NCBI RefSeq assembly: GCF_963576675.1
Contig: NC_088916.1
Span: 27,069,501 to 27,133,500 of the forward strand
Direction: 5' to 3'
Length of the DNA: 64,000 bases
Source of the DNA: Euphorbia lathyris
Lineage: Eukaryota; Streptophyta; Magnoliopsida; Malpighiales; Euphorbiaceae
The number at the start of each line of letters is the position of its first letter. The stretch's first letter is position 1. The translations under genes were made by a program, and so were the position numbers. Below are positions 22,166-34,074 of this stretch, piece by piece. Under the pieces are notes generated by a model. That model was not told the origin of the DNA, did no database searches, and worked only from the letters and a program-made list of their open reading frames with translations.

Positions 22166-23640
22166 TAAACAAAGTAGTGTAGGAAGTGAAGGGGAAAGGA
22201 ACATAGTAACAACTCAAAACAGAATAATGGTTTTTTTAGAAACTCTTGTGTCTAGATATCTTGGGGACTTCTTCCAGATCTGGAAAGTAGTACCAATTTT
22301 CTAGATCTTTTAGAGTCTCCTTGTATATTAAGACTTCTGTTCTAGTCTCCAGAACCTGGGGACTAGAAAACAGGTCTTAAGATAACATTGAATGTTTAGG
22401 CATTAAAGTTTCTGCACTTTTTTAGAAGAAAGAATGAAGTAGATCTCATATCATTAAAGGAAATTTAATGGTTTTGTCTCTAGAACCTAGAGACGGAACT
22501 ATGAAGAGTTTAATGATCCAGACTTTCCCTTTTTGGAGATGAAAGAGATGAAGTAAACACAACAGTTGCTCCAGTAATAAAGGAGAGTAATAAAGATGAT
22601 TGAAAAAGGAATAAAAAATTTGGTATAGTGGTGGTTACCTCTTTTGAAGATCTGCACGAGAGAAGATTCAAGCTGGATTTCCCTTTTCCTTCTAATTCCT
22701 TTTTTTTTGTCTGTATTCTCCTCCCTTTTGGGTCCACTAGCACACTCTTTATATGGGAAGATTTTTTTATTACTTAGTGTTAAATGTTGTTAATTAGTTT
22801 TGTTCACCTTAATTGTTGATGGATTGTTGAATGGGTTTGGATTTGGACTTGGGCCTTTTCTATGGATCAATAACAAATTTGTAAATATCTTTTCCATTTC
22901 AAGAATAAAATGTTTATCACGGAGACATTAATTAGTATACAATACAATGGAATTCTAAATATACGAACTTCATCCAATTTATATATAAAAAAAATTAAAT
23001 CCCATTGTGGACATTTTAACTTAAAAATAACATTATTTTAATTAATATCCTAATCATTTGATTAAATCTTTATAACATAAACATTTAATCAACTATAAGA
23101 AACCATATGTATGATTTGTTTCTTTTTTGTACAATTAACAGTGTTTTCTACAAAAAATATTAGTATATTGAGCAAATATTTACAACGTGTATATTTATGA
23201 AATTAATCGATTTAAAGGATTAAAAAAATAAGAAAAATGAGAATTCATCCCGGACAAAATGGATATCTACAATAAGGAAAAGGAAGGGTGATGATGATGA
23301 GATAAGTGAGATTGAGGTTAAGGAGTGCGATGGTGGTTATAAGGATGTTGTCGTTAATGAGACAGAGGGTAGTGATTATGCTTTAGATGGTCATAATGAT
23401 AATAATGTGGCTGGAGATTAATTTGATAATGTAAATACTTTTATTATTTCTGCGAGGAAATTTATGTATCTTTTGATAATGAGGTTCCTATAGGTGATTC
23501 ATTGATTACTTGAACTACCAAGAATGATGGTATTATTATTGAAGATGCTAACCGAATCAATGAAAGGTTATTTAGATGAGAAAGTTAGTGGTTCAAATGA
23601 ACATCTAGTGCAAGTTGTAGATATTTTGAAGGTAATATAT

Positions 23641-24189
23641 TTTCATACTCTAGATATTTTCATTTCACTGTTTTTATATTTTTTTATTATTATTAATAGT
23701 TGCTTTTATTTATTTAAGATATTAAGAATATACTTGTGCGAATAGTACTATATGATATTTTTTTTAAATTTGTGTTCATTTCTTTATGAATTTCAATCAT
23801 TTTCAAAGGTATGTTTTTATGTGTTTCATGGACTTTTTGTCAATTTCAGAAGTTTGTCAAATTGTTTAAAATTGAATTGTCTGAAAGTGAATGAAAATAT
23901 CTTAAAACACATGACAATGTTATTAAAGCGTATGAAATTTGTTGAAATTCGATGAAAGTTTTTTTATAAAATGTTTCAATAAGTATAACATTGGGGTTAT
24001 TTACAAATTTGGCTCATTTTGAAAGTCCAGTTACATATTAAGCTTAGTTGTCCAACATTTTACAAATCTAGATACTTTTACCACACTTGGACAAAAATAC
24101 CCTCATCTTCCTCATCCCCCATCTTCAACCTCAGACATATCGAAAACTCCTATCTTTCTTTCTTTTTTTGCTTTTCATATGTGTGTAAG
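23641..24189. other. AT-rich non-coding DNA
   Basis: No gene found. Short frames lack protein features. From 24000 the sequence looks like repeat flank, but I could not find a partner end. Confidence 0.35.
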
Positions 24190-24857
24190 ATGATGTATAT
24201 AAAATGTATATGTCAAGGAATAATGAAATAGCTTAGGTTTATGCAATTCGAAACCATACATCCCATTGAAACTCTGCATTTTCAACAAATTCTTGTAATA
24301 CTGCACTTTTCTGTAATTCCTGATATTTATCGCATTTGTCGCATTTCGACCTAATGCGACAATGGTGTAGTGTTTTTAATGTTGTCGAGTCAGTTGCATT
24401 TTATCATAATGCGATAGACTCCAATAGTACGAGCTTGTGGCGTCTGTCGCATTTTATCATGATACGATAGACTTCAGTAGTATGAGTTTGTCACGTCTGT
24501 CGCATTTTATCATGATGCGACAGACTTCAGTAGTATGAGCTTGTTGCATTTGTCGCATTTTATCATGATACTGAAGTTTGTCGTATCATGATAAAATGTG
24601 ATAGACGTAACAAGCTCATACTTACTGAAGTCTTTCGCATCGTGATAAAATACGATAGACACGACAACATTAAAAAACACTACATCGCATTAGGTCGAAA
24701 TGCGACAGATGCGACAAATATCGGTAATTGCGGAAAAGTGTAGTATTACGAGAATTTGATGAAAATACAGAGTTCCAATGAGATGTATGGTTTCAAATTG
24801 CATAAATCTAAATTATTTTCATTAATCCTTAACATATACATCTTATATACATTATAT
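24190..24857. mobile_element. Foldback element with TGTCGCAT repeats
   Basis: The two halves are inverted copies of each other over about 300 bp (ATGTATATAAAATGTATATG and ACCATACATC(C/T)CATTG(A/G)AACTCTG motifs on the left recur inverted on the right). The inner parts carry repeats of about 60 bp built on TGTCGCATTTTATCATGATG and CGACAGACTTCAGTAGTATG. Clean target duplications were not found, so the superfamily is open. Confidence 0.65.
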
Positions 24858-25559
24858 TGGCACAATACTAGTTTTTATTTATTCCCAAAACAAAAAGCAA
24901 CTAAAATAGGAATATATGCATTATAGAACCAAAAAAAAAATCTTTTTAGACATCCAAGTATTATTTTTAAGGATGGTAAAATTAACTAAACACGATTCAC
25001 AACATGATACAAAAAACATCAATATGTATTTAATAGCTATAGATTTAGGTTTGGTTTTGTGTTTTAAAAGTTGATAAATTGATACTTTGAGTTCATTCCG
25101 TTAATAAACACAAGCTTAAATGCTAGGATCATCTCCAATCGGAAGTGTTTAGATAAGTGTTTGGTGAGGTGGATGGTGTTTAGAGTAGTGTCATGCATTG
25201 AAGAGATAAATGATGCTTGCTTTTTTTTATGAGAATGTTGTTATTTTTGGCACCCTAACCATCTCATTTTTTCAATAAAAAATACAAATTTAAATAATAA
25301 AATAATGATTTATGAGATCATAGTACCAATTTTAAGAGTTACTCAGCATTAGAGTATTTATTAATAAAAGTTGTCAAAAAGAATGTGGATGAGATGATAA
25401 AATATTATATTTTAGGATTATGTGTTAATTAGTTTTGATAACTTTTAGGGATTGCTCTCATTCGAGATGCTTTAAGACCATCTCCAATCCATTTCACCAT
25501 TATTGCTATGTGAAACCATATTTTCTTTATTTCCACTCTTTTTTTTTTTGATGTTGTTA
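24858..25559. other. AT-rich non-coding DNA
   Basis: No gene. Words such as CATCTCCAATC recur near 25130 and 25470 in this flank and again in inverted form near 37795 beyond the Helitron array, suggesting an old repeat around the Helitron target site. Confidence 0.35.
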
Positions 25560-26833
25560 TCTATATATAATATAAAACAGTAACGATAGAACTGAGGTGT
25601 CACTTCATCATTTTTTACTGATAAAAAATATAATATATTAATTTTAATTATATTATTATATTTATCTATAAAAAGATTATTTAAATTAATTGTGAAAATA
25701 AAATAATAATATTTAATTTATATACTATATCTAAGAGTTCTACAGAATTTAAATTAATCCCTAAAATCTCTCTAATTCTCTGCATATCTATATCTAAAAG
25801 TTCTACAGAATCTAAATTAATCCCTGAAATCTCTCTAATTCTCTGCATATCTATATTCTATATATAATATAAAACAGTAACGATGGAGCTAAGGTGTTAG
25901 CTCCTCCTTTTTTACTGATAAAAAATATAATAAAAAATATAATATATTAACTTTATTTATATTATTATATTTATTTATAAAAAAATTATTTTATCCGTAC
26001 TATATCTAAGAGTTCTACAGAATTTAAATTAATCCCTAAAATCTCTCTAATTCTCTGCATATCTGTATCTAAAAGTTCTACATAATTTAAATTAATCCCT
26101 AAAATTTCTCTAATTCTCTGTATCTATATATAATATAAAACAGTAACGATGGAGCTGAGGTGTCACTTCCTCCTTTTTTAATGATAAAAAATATAATATA
26201 AAATATAATATATTGGCGATGAAGGAAAAAAGGGTTAAGGATAGGTCATCGGAGAGGGGTCCGGTAGGCGGGGGAGGGGAGCGGCCTAGGGCGGGGTGGT
26301 CGGATCGGGAGGCGGGGAAGGTGGGGGTTGAGGATCTGTGGTCGGATAGGGAGGGGGAGGTAAGCCAAGGGAGATCGGCGGCCTTTTGTGCTACCGTTTT
26401 AGGCGATGCCGGTCTGGTTGGGGATGGTGAGCGCCGTCTGGTTATTAGGCAGGGGGGGTGAGGGAGAGCCGCATGGAAAGAGAGGCGAGGGTGGTGGTTT
26501 TCCGGAAGAGAAGAGGGCAAGGAAGATGGGGGGCACAGGCTGTGTGTTAGGCGCAGGGGGATTAGCGATGAAGGTAAGTCCTGGGTCTTTGGAGGCGTTG
26601 GATGCGATTAGGGAGAGAGGTGCAAAAGGCGCTGGTACCTTGCCAAGGGGAGGGGAGAGTGAGCTGTTGATGGGGCAGGAGGCACGTGGCCTGCGGGCTA
26701 CGGGCAGAGAAGAGCTGGCGGGTGCTAGAGCAGGAGGGACTCAGGCCCTGGCCAGCGGCAGAGAGTTGGATGGTCATCTGACTAGTAGGGGGCTCATGCT
26801 CAATTTGACGAGGACATCGTCAAAGGCCCGTCT

Positions 26834-28280
26834 TTGGGGAATGAGTCTCCAAGGTTTAAGAATGCTCTAGGAATGATAAATTATTCTGCTCTAGGAATAG
26901 GGGGAATGTCGTGGAAGGATACAGTCATGGGAGTGGTAGAGGAGGAGCCGTGTTTAGATGAAGGTTTTATGGAGGATGACTCAGATGAGTTCTGTTCTGA
27001 TTCTGACGAGGAGGGTGATGAAAATGACGATCTGTTATGCCCTGTGATTCGTCTATCCTCGGTGGATAAGCGGGCTTTTAGGGCTAAATGGACGTTATCC
27101 TTAATTGTTACTGTGCTTGGGAAAAAATCAGTTTTAATTATTTCGCCCAACGAATCCAGGCTCAGTGGGCTAAGAAAGGAAAAGTCAGTATTACTGACTT
27201 GGAAAATGATTACTATGTGATCAAATTTACCTGGGCAGAGGATTATAATGTAGTAATTAATGGAGGACCTTATATTATTTCTAATCAAGTGTTGGCCTTA
27301 AGGCCATGGACCCCTAATTTCAATCCTTATGATTGTTCGATGAGTTGAATTCTGACTTGGGTCAGGTTTCCTAACCTACCAATAGAATATTATAATGAAG
27401 CCTTTCTTAATAAGATAGGGGGGTTAGTGGGCAAAGTTCACCATGTGGATAAAACTACTATTGGAGCTGTCAGAGGCAAGTTTGCAAGGGTTTGCATTGA
27501 TATTGACCTGACCTGACCCCTCTTATCTAAATTCTGTGTTCAGAATGAGGTATATTTTATTGAGTATGAAGGGTTACATAATATTTGTTATGAGTGTGAT
27601 ATGTTTGGACATACTTATGAAGGTTGCCCTAAAAGGGAGAAGATGAGGGAAGAGGTTATTGAAACTGTTAAAGCGAAAGAAGGAGGGATCCAAGGAGATG
27701 GGAGGAATTTTGGCCCCTGGATGGTAGCTAAGAGATCAGGGAGGCGAAGGACACGTGCATCTGTGGTTCAGAATCGTCCCCGGATATCAACACCGAGTTT
27801 GCCCCAATCCAATCTATTCCAGGAGTCAAGGAGATGCCTCGGCCAAAGGAGATTAAAGGGTCGGGTTATGCTTCAATCATTGCCTCAGGGTCTAGATTTG
27901 GGGCTCTCTCTATTGAGGATGAGCATGTTGCTGCACATCCAAAGGAGAATATTGATTTGAGCATGCTAGGGTTAGAATCTGCTGAGCCAATGGCTAACTT
28001 GGTGGAGGCAGTTAATCCTCTCTTTGTTTCCAAAGAAGAAGCACAGGAAGGCAACAAGATTTACACTTCAAAAGCAAAAGAGAAGAGCAAAGAGGTTAGT
28101 ATCCCTAAACCCTGTGTTGAGTCCAGCAAGGGGGGATCTATGGGGGTTAATAAAATGAGTATGAAAAAACCGAAAGGTAATCAGAAAATGAACCTCAACC
28201 ATATGGATTTGTCGGACAAGAGGGGGCCTTCGGGTACCGCTTCGAGGCTCCTAGGAGCCCCTAACAAATACCTGAGTTAG
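26834..28280 (+). pseudogene. LINE copy 1 ORF1 (DUF4283, zinc knuckle)
   Basis: Acidic N-terminal part, then a DUF4283-type RNA-binding region (DYYVIKFTWAEDYNVVINGG; PWTPNFNPYD), then a CX2CX4HX4C zinc knuckle (CYECDMFGHTYEGC, from 27589), then a basic serine-rich tail. Frame changes near 27090 and 27840, a TGA at 27346 and another stop near 27517 show it is dead. ORF1 proteins of plant L1s bind the element RNA. The start at 26834 is tentative because an open GC-rich frame lies upstream. Confidence 0.8.
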
Positions 28281-28312
28281 GGTTTTGGGCCGGGGGTCAG
28301 TAGTCTTCCTTT

Positions 28313-31300
28313 TTGATGGATTTGTTTGTGTGGAATGTTAGAGGAGCGGCTAGCAAGGCTACCCGTATCCATGTGAAAGATTTAATCAAACAATTTAACC
28401 CGTCTTGTTTTGCCTTAATGGAAACTAAAATCAGTGGAGTTAAAGCAGATGAGGTGGTTAAAAAGTTTAGGAACTGGAATTGTGTCAGATCGGAAGCTAC
28501 TGGCCGGGCCAGTGGTATTTGGCTTTTTTTGGAAGCCAAATCGGGTTCATATTGATATTGTTACCTTGGACAAACAGTTCATTCACAGTAAAGTGAGTTA
28601 CCTTGGTAATAAACCTTTCCTTATCACTTTTGTTTATGCTGACCCTATCCAGGCCAACCGTAAAAGGCTGTGGGAGGTTCTTTATACTATGAGCATTAAT
28701 TTAAATGAGCCTTGGTTTATGGCGGGGGATTTTAATGACATTGCCCTTATGAGTGATCAAAGAGGGGGTGGTAATCATTATATTAATCGCTGCTTGAACC
28801 ATAAAAAGTGTATGGATTTGTGTGGTCTTTCGGATTTGGGTGCTGCTGGTCATAAGTTTACTTGGAGAAGAAATAGTACCTTTGTTCGTTTAGACAAAGT
28901 TTATACGAATATTTTTGCCCAGAGTAGATTTCCTGAAGTTTCAGTGTTGAATCTCTCGTTCCGTCACTCTGATCACTGTCCTATCTTATTTAAGTTGGTC
29001 AGAGGGCATCAGCTGAGGGGGGGATAAACCTTTTAGATATCAGGTGGCTTGGGAATCCCATCCGGAGTTTAAAAACTTTGTTAAAGATAATTGGAAACCT
29101 CATTCCAATGTCCTCCAAGCTGCTGAGAGTTTTAGGAATAATGTGGTAGGTTGGAATAAAAATACTTTTGGCCATATTATCATAAGAAAGAATAAAATTT
29201 TGAGAAGAATGGAGGGAATCCAACGTTTGTTGGAGATCAGATTTGATCACAGTTTGGATGGGCTTCTGAGATCGCTCCAAAATGAATTAGAAGCTGTGCT
29301 TAGGCAGGAGGAATTACTTTGGTTTCAAAAGTCTATGAAAGCTTGGATCAAAGATGGGGATCGCAACACCAGGTATTTCCATCTTTCTACTGTGATTAGG
29401 AGGCAGAAGAATGGAATTGATGCCATCAAAGATCCTAATGGAGATTGGGTTTATGAGGATGAGGACATTCGCCGCTTGGCCCTGAATTTCTATGTAGAGT
29501 TGTTCAAATAAGAACCTGTGGACCTGGATAAAGCTCTGTCTAGGACTTCGTTTCCCAGGTTAGAAGAGGATAAAGTTCGGGAAGCCTTCCATCCTATTAA
29601 CCAGAAGGAGATCGATCAGGCTATCTTCAGTATTGGGGCTACTAAGGCTCCGGGTGTTGATGGCCTGCCTGCTGATTTTTATCACAAACACTGGGAAACT
29701 GTTAAAGAAGGTATTTACAGTTTTATTGAAAGAGTGTTTAGTGGCTCTGAGGATATTAGGTTGGTAAACAAAACCCTTCTGGTCTTAATCCCTAAGGTTG
29801 AGAAGCCTTCTTCTTTTCTTCAGATGAGGCCTATTAGCCTTTGTAATGTGTTGTATAAAACTATTACAAAGATTGTGGCTAATAGACTCCAGTGTATTCT
29901 CCTGATTTTATTAGCCAAAATCAAGGCAGTTTCGTTCCTGGGAGACAGATGATGGATAATGTGGTTATTGCCTAGGAGATGGTTCATTCTATGAAAATCA
30001 AGAAAGGAAAAAAGGCTATTGTGGCTATGAAATTGGACCTGGAAAAAGCTTATGATTGTCTGAACTGGAGTTTTCTTATTGACAGTCTGAAGAGAGCTGG
30101 GATTCCGAAGAGTTGGAGGAGGTTAATTGAGGTCTGCATTTCTTCTCTTGCCTTTCAAGTTATGATTAATGGAGATATGTCTGAGGAGTTTTCTCCCTCC
30201 CGAGGTATCTGCCAAGGGGATCCTATGAGCCCTTTTTATTTGTAATTGTTATGGAAAGGCTTACCCACCTTATCCAAGAAGCTGTCAGTAATGGGGTGTT
30301 CCACCCGGTGTCGATCAATAAATTCTGTCCCAAGATTACCCACTTGTTCTTCGCGGATGATGTTATAATCTTTGTTGAAGGCAACGAGGAGCAAATGGGT
30401 GCTATTATGGATATCCTCAACTGCTTTTGTTCTGCTTCTGGCCAAAAGCTGAATATCCATAAATCCCGAATGTTATGTTCAAAGAATATGAGCCAGGGTT
30501 TTTGCAAAAGGCTAAGTGATATATCGGGCATTCCTCTGACTAACTCTCTGGGGAAGTATCTGGGGATTCCCCTCCATAGTGACCGAGTCTCCAAAGCTTC
30601 CTTTAAAGAAACATTGGACAAAACTAATAGTAAATGTGCCACTTGGAAAGCTAAGACTCTTTCGCTTGCTGGCCGCCTTTCGCTTATTCAGTCAGTTAAT
30701 TGTGCGGTCCCTAACCACATTATACAGGCTTGTCGGCTGCCGGATCCTGTGCTTAATGACCTTGATAAGATTAACCGCCGTTTCTTGTGGGGGGAGTCTG
30801 AGGAGGGAAAGAAAATTCACCTTGTCCCTTGGGATGAAGTCTGTCAACCTAAAGATAAAGGGGGTCTGGGGATTAGGAAAGCCAGAGAGAACAATACGGT
30901 GTTACTGATGAAACTTTTGTGGAGGATATGCCAGCTTCCTTCGGCTCTTTGGGTTTAGCTGTTATGCGGAAAGTATAGAAAAGATTGGATCTTTAGGGGT
31001 CCTAAGGAGAGAGTTAGTAACTGTTCCTTTCTTTGGAAAGGTCTCAGTGCTGTCTTCACTGAATTCTGCTCTGGGATCGGATGGGATGTGGGCAATGGAA
31101 AGTCTATTAGCTTTTGGAATGATATTTGGGTTGGTGAGAAATCTCTTTTAGAGGTCTGTGATGACATTCCTCCTATAAATATTCGTAATTGGAGGATTGC
31201 AGATGTGGTTGATTCTCAGGGTAATTGGATTTGGTCGAGGTTTGAGTCTTTTCTCAATCTGGAATCACTCCTGAAAATCAGAGGGATCAAAATGAGTAGT

Positions 31301-31397
31301 GAGGAGGAGGATAGAGATGGGCACTGTTGGTCTTTGACTAACAATGGGGTTTACTCCTCCAAGTCCGCATATGAAACCTTTAATCAAAGCTTGGAGA
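28313..31397 (+). pseudogene. LINE copy 1 ORF2: endonuclease and reverse transcriptase
   Basis: It begins at ATG 28318 or a little before with an APE-type endonuclease (WNVRGA, ALMETK, AGDFND, RHSDHCPI). The linker and reverse transcriptase follow (APGVDGLPADFY, MRPISLCNV, AYDCLNW, CQGDPMSP, and catalytic FADD near 30352). The reading frame shifts in a T run near 28530, a G run near 29020, near 29905 and near 30235, with stops at 29509, near 29972 and near 30956. The part before 31397 ends in the connection region (SISFWNDIW). Many breaks mean it is inactive. Confidence 0.9.
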
Positions 31398-32733
31398 TGT
31401 TGGTCCCGTGCAACATGACAAGATTAGTTCCAAGGGGGGGGGATAAGAACTATTCTAAATTTTTGTCCGTTAAGGTTGACTTCTTTTCCTTAAGAGAAGA
31501 TTTACACAGTGGTGCTGAGTAGTTTAAGACACAAGCTTAGTCAACTAGTGACTAAGTCTGTTTCTTTTCTTGAGTCAGGAGATAGCACTTGAGTCTATTC
31601 CTGAACTCAGCTTCTCAGTGCACTATACTCAGCGTGAGTCCGTTACTTAGTCAGTTTTATAGCAAGCAATTTATATAAAGGAGTTAAGGGTTAGAAATAT
31701 ATTACTCAGCAAACGTATCCTGGTTCGGCCTCTCCGCCTACGTCCAGTCCCCGGAATTCCTTCCGAGCTTTTTGAATCCTCTACTGAGCTCTTTAAAGGT
31801 AGAGCACGAAACCTTTTACAACAGAAGCTGAGTATACAAGAGTACCTTCCTCTATTCCTCTACTCACTCTTATCTCTACTACTGAGTACTATACCGAGTA
31901 CTCAGCTTCTCCTTTCTATACTTCTAGAAATGATAAGTGTTTGTCCTAAACAACAATTGCTAAGACACTTTAGATGAATAAGATCACTTTAGACTTTTAC
32001 ACAAGATTGGAATTGGTGTAAGATTTGCTTTGCTTTTCTCACAGAACTTCGAATATCAATTTGGTCAGCGTTTCGACTTGATTGAAGATCTGCATCGAAT
32101 GAAGCATTTGAGAGGCCTATTTATAGTGACACTTGAAGCACTGGTGATTTCGAATTTCGAAATAACCGTTGGAGGGAAACGGCTTCCTGTCGCTTTCACT
32201 CAGTACGTGCTCAGTGTCCTCGGCCAATAACATTCTTGTATCTTCTGTCTTCGGCAGTGCTCAGCAGCTTTTCGTCAGACAAAACAGAATGTTTCCACAT
32301 TTATAGTAAAGTCTTCCAGACAGCTTTCTGCGTCTTCTGAGCTTTACCCAAAGTAGAAATACTTTGTCTCTAAGTTAGTTCAGGTCAACTGCTGACTGGA
32401 CTATCTTGTCGCTCAACTCAGCAGCTTCATCTTGAAGCTATTTAGACGAAGGCTTCTCGATCCTTCTCCAAGTTGGGCTTGCGTTTTACTCAGTACGACT
32501 GCGTTTTGGTCTTCTTGGGCCATGAGCTATGATCCATTGACTTGGGCTTGACTCTCTTTCATGGGCCTTGGGGCCATTTAACTTAATGTCTTATAAATCA
32601 AATAACTCAACATTGAACAAACACATTAATGTGAATAAATCAAAGTATTTAAATTTAATATGTTAGAATATTTTTTTATCATTAATATGAATAATTTTGT
32701 CAAATCAAAATCATGTGGAAAGGTGTTTCAACA
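31398..32733 (-). mobile_element. SIRE-family solo LTR inside LINE copy 1
   Basis: 1,336 bp, TG...CA, flanked by GGAGA (31393-31397 and 32734-32738). Its ends read TGTTGAAACACCTTTCCACA and GGAACTAAT...ACCAACA in reverse, matching the LTR of the complete copia element at 44498-56538. The middle is diverged from that LTR, so this is an older or subfamily copy. Only one LTR remains, as after LTR-LTR recombination. Confidence 0.85.
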
Positions 32734-32738
32734 GGAGA

Positions 32739-33757
32739 CTCCGAACCCAGAGCTGTGGAAAATTATTTGGGACCTGAAAGTTCCTTACCGTATTAGGAGC
32801 TTCTTGTGGCTGGGGGTAAAGAATAGGCTGCTTACTAATACGGATAGGAGAAGGAGGCATTTGGTGGTTTCAGGAGATTGTAGTAGATGCAGTGGGTTTG
32901 AAGAAACCATTTGCCATGCTCTTAGGGACTGTGCTAAGAGCAAAGAGGTGTGGAGGAAAGTTATCCCAGACCAGTTGTTGCCTGCTTTCTTATCCCATTC
33001 GGATCTCGACTGGTTTGTGGATGGTATTAGTGGGAAGCTGCTGGCTGATCTTGATCATGGTGTGACCTTTTTTGTAGTAGTTTGTCACCAGATATGGAAA
33101 TGGAGGAATGAAGAGATTTTTGGAGGAGGAAATGTTGTCACTCCCAATCTGTTTAATTTTTTCTCCAGAAAGGTTTGGTCTATTATGGATAGCTTCAAAG
33201 CGGACACTGTAGCTGGGTCTATTCAGAGGAAGGAGGTCCATCTCTTTGGATGGAGTAGGCCTAGTGAAGGTTTGGTTAAATTGAATACTGACGGCTCTTG
33301 CCTAAGAGATGGTAAAATTTCTGCTGGAGGGGTGTTAAGAAATGCAGGTGGCGGCTGGGTGTATGGGTTTACTCAAAATTTAGGTAAAGGGTCTTCCTTT
33401 TCGGTGGAGCTCTGGGGGATTTATTCTGGTCTCAGATTAGCAATTAATCTGGGTTTGAAAAAGTTGATCGTTGAATCTGACAATATGGAAGCTATCAGAA
33501 TGATCTCTGATATGAATACTACTTGTCTAAGTAGCAAGAACTTGATCAAAGGGATCAGAAGGTTTTGTTCTTCCTTCGAGACCATCAATTTCGGTCACAT
33601 CTTCAGGGAGCAAAACAGGGTGGCGGACCGCCTTATAGAAGAAGGCCACTTGAGGAGTCTGGGAGTTTCTACCTTCTCTTTTCCTCCTAACTTCCTTTAT
33701 TCTCTTCTGAAGGATGATTTGGTTGGGGTCGGTTTTCCTAGACTGATCCCGGGCTAA
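32739..33757 (+). pseudogene. LINE copy 1 ORF2 C-terminus: zf-RVT and RNase H
   Basis: This continues ORF2 after the solo LTR. A zinc-binding reverse-transcriptase-associated domain (PYRIRSFLWL, CSRCSGFEETICHALRDC) is followed by an RNase H domain (LNTDGSCLRDG, VELWGIYSG, VESDNMEA, FREQNRVADR). This 340-codon tail is uninterrupted. It ends at TAA 33757, shortly before the poly(A) tail. Confidence 0.9.
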
Positions 33758-34074
33758 GTCTTTGTCTTTGTGGTGTTTTGTTTTTCCTTTCCTATCCTAC
33801 CAAAAAAAAAAGATTATTTTATCCGTACTATATCTAAGAGTTCTACAGAATTTAAATTAATCTCTAAAATCTCTCTAATTCTCTGCATATCTATATCTAA
33901 AAGTTTTACATAATTTAAATTAATCCCTAAAATCTCTCTAATTCTCTGCATATCTATATATAATATAAAACAGTAACGATGGAGCTGAGGTGTCACTTCA
34001 TTATTTTTTACAAATAAAAAATATAATATATTAATTTTAATTATATTATTATATTTATCTATAAAAAGATTATT

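Larger units (their letters stand above)
18961..23271 (+). mobile_element. Large solo LTR (Ogre/Tat-like), containing a second solo LTR
   Basis: It starts TGTCGCTACCATATTTTTTG, ends GGATATCTACA and is flanked by ATAAG on both sides (18956-18960 and 23272-23276). Excluding the nested insertion it is about 3 kb. The start, the AGCCGCCACCAATC word near 19045 and the length resemble Tat/Ogre-type Ty3 LTRs as I remember them. It includes a 70-75 bp tandem repeat with GACATAG(A/G)CGTATGAATT units (19255-19469 and 20726-20945) and a 69-bp repeat near 22 kb. No coding domains are present, so only an LTR remains. Confidence 0.55.
18861..23640 (+). pseudogene. Acidic exon of the dead gene, split by the solo LTR
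   Basis: Coding-like acidic sequence ends at 18960 (…FERGDDVNDGK…FNDK). It resumes at 23277 with one base out of frame (DDDEISEIEVKECDGG, then ETEGSDYALDGHND). A further segment to about 23633 ends in AAG before a possible GTAATA donor. Everything between 18961 and 23276 is the inserted LTR plus one target duplication. Linking this exon to the DUF1985 remains is inference from position and strand. Confidence 0.35.
26214..33811 (+). mobile_element. L1-type LINE (copy 1), inserted in the Helitron array
   Basis: A G-rich 5' region (26214-26830), ORF1, ORF2 and a 3' end with an A run (33802-33811) mark a nearly full-length plant L1. Both ORFs carry several frameshifts and stops. A SIRE-family solo LTR interrupts ORF2. 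The Helitron sequence resumes after the A run, lacking about 35 bp expected at the junction, so the target was rearranged and I see no clean duplication. Confidence 0.88.

Noticed and set aside
21905..22168. 87-codon repetitive ORF
   Set aside because: Produced by a 69-bp non-coding tandem repeat; no start context or homology.
26213..26870. GC-rich ORFs before LINE ORF1
   Set aside because: G-rich 5' region of the LINE; overlapping frames on both strands with no domain.
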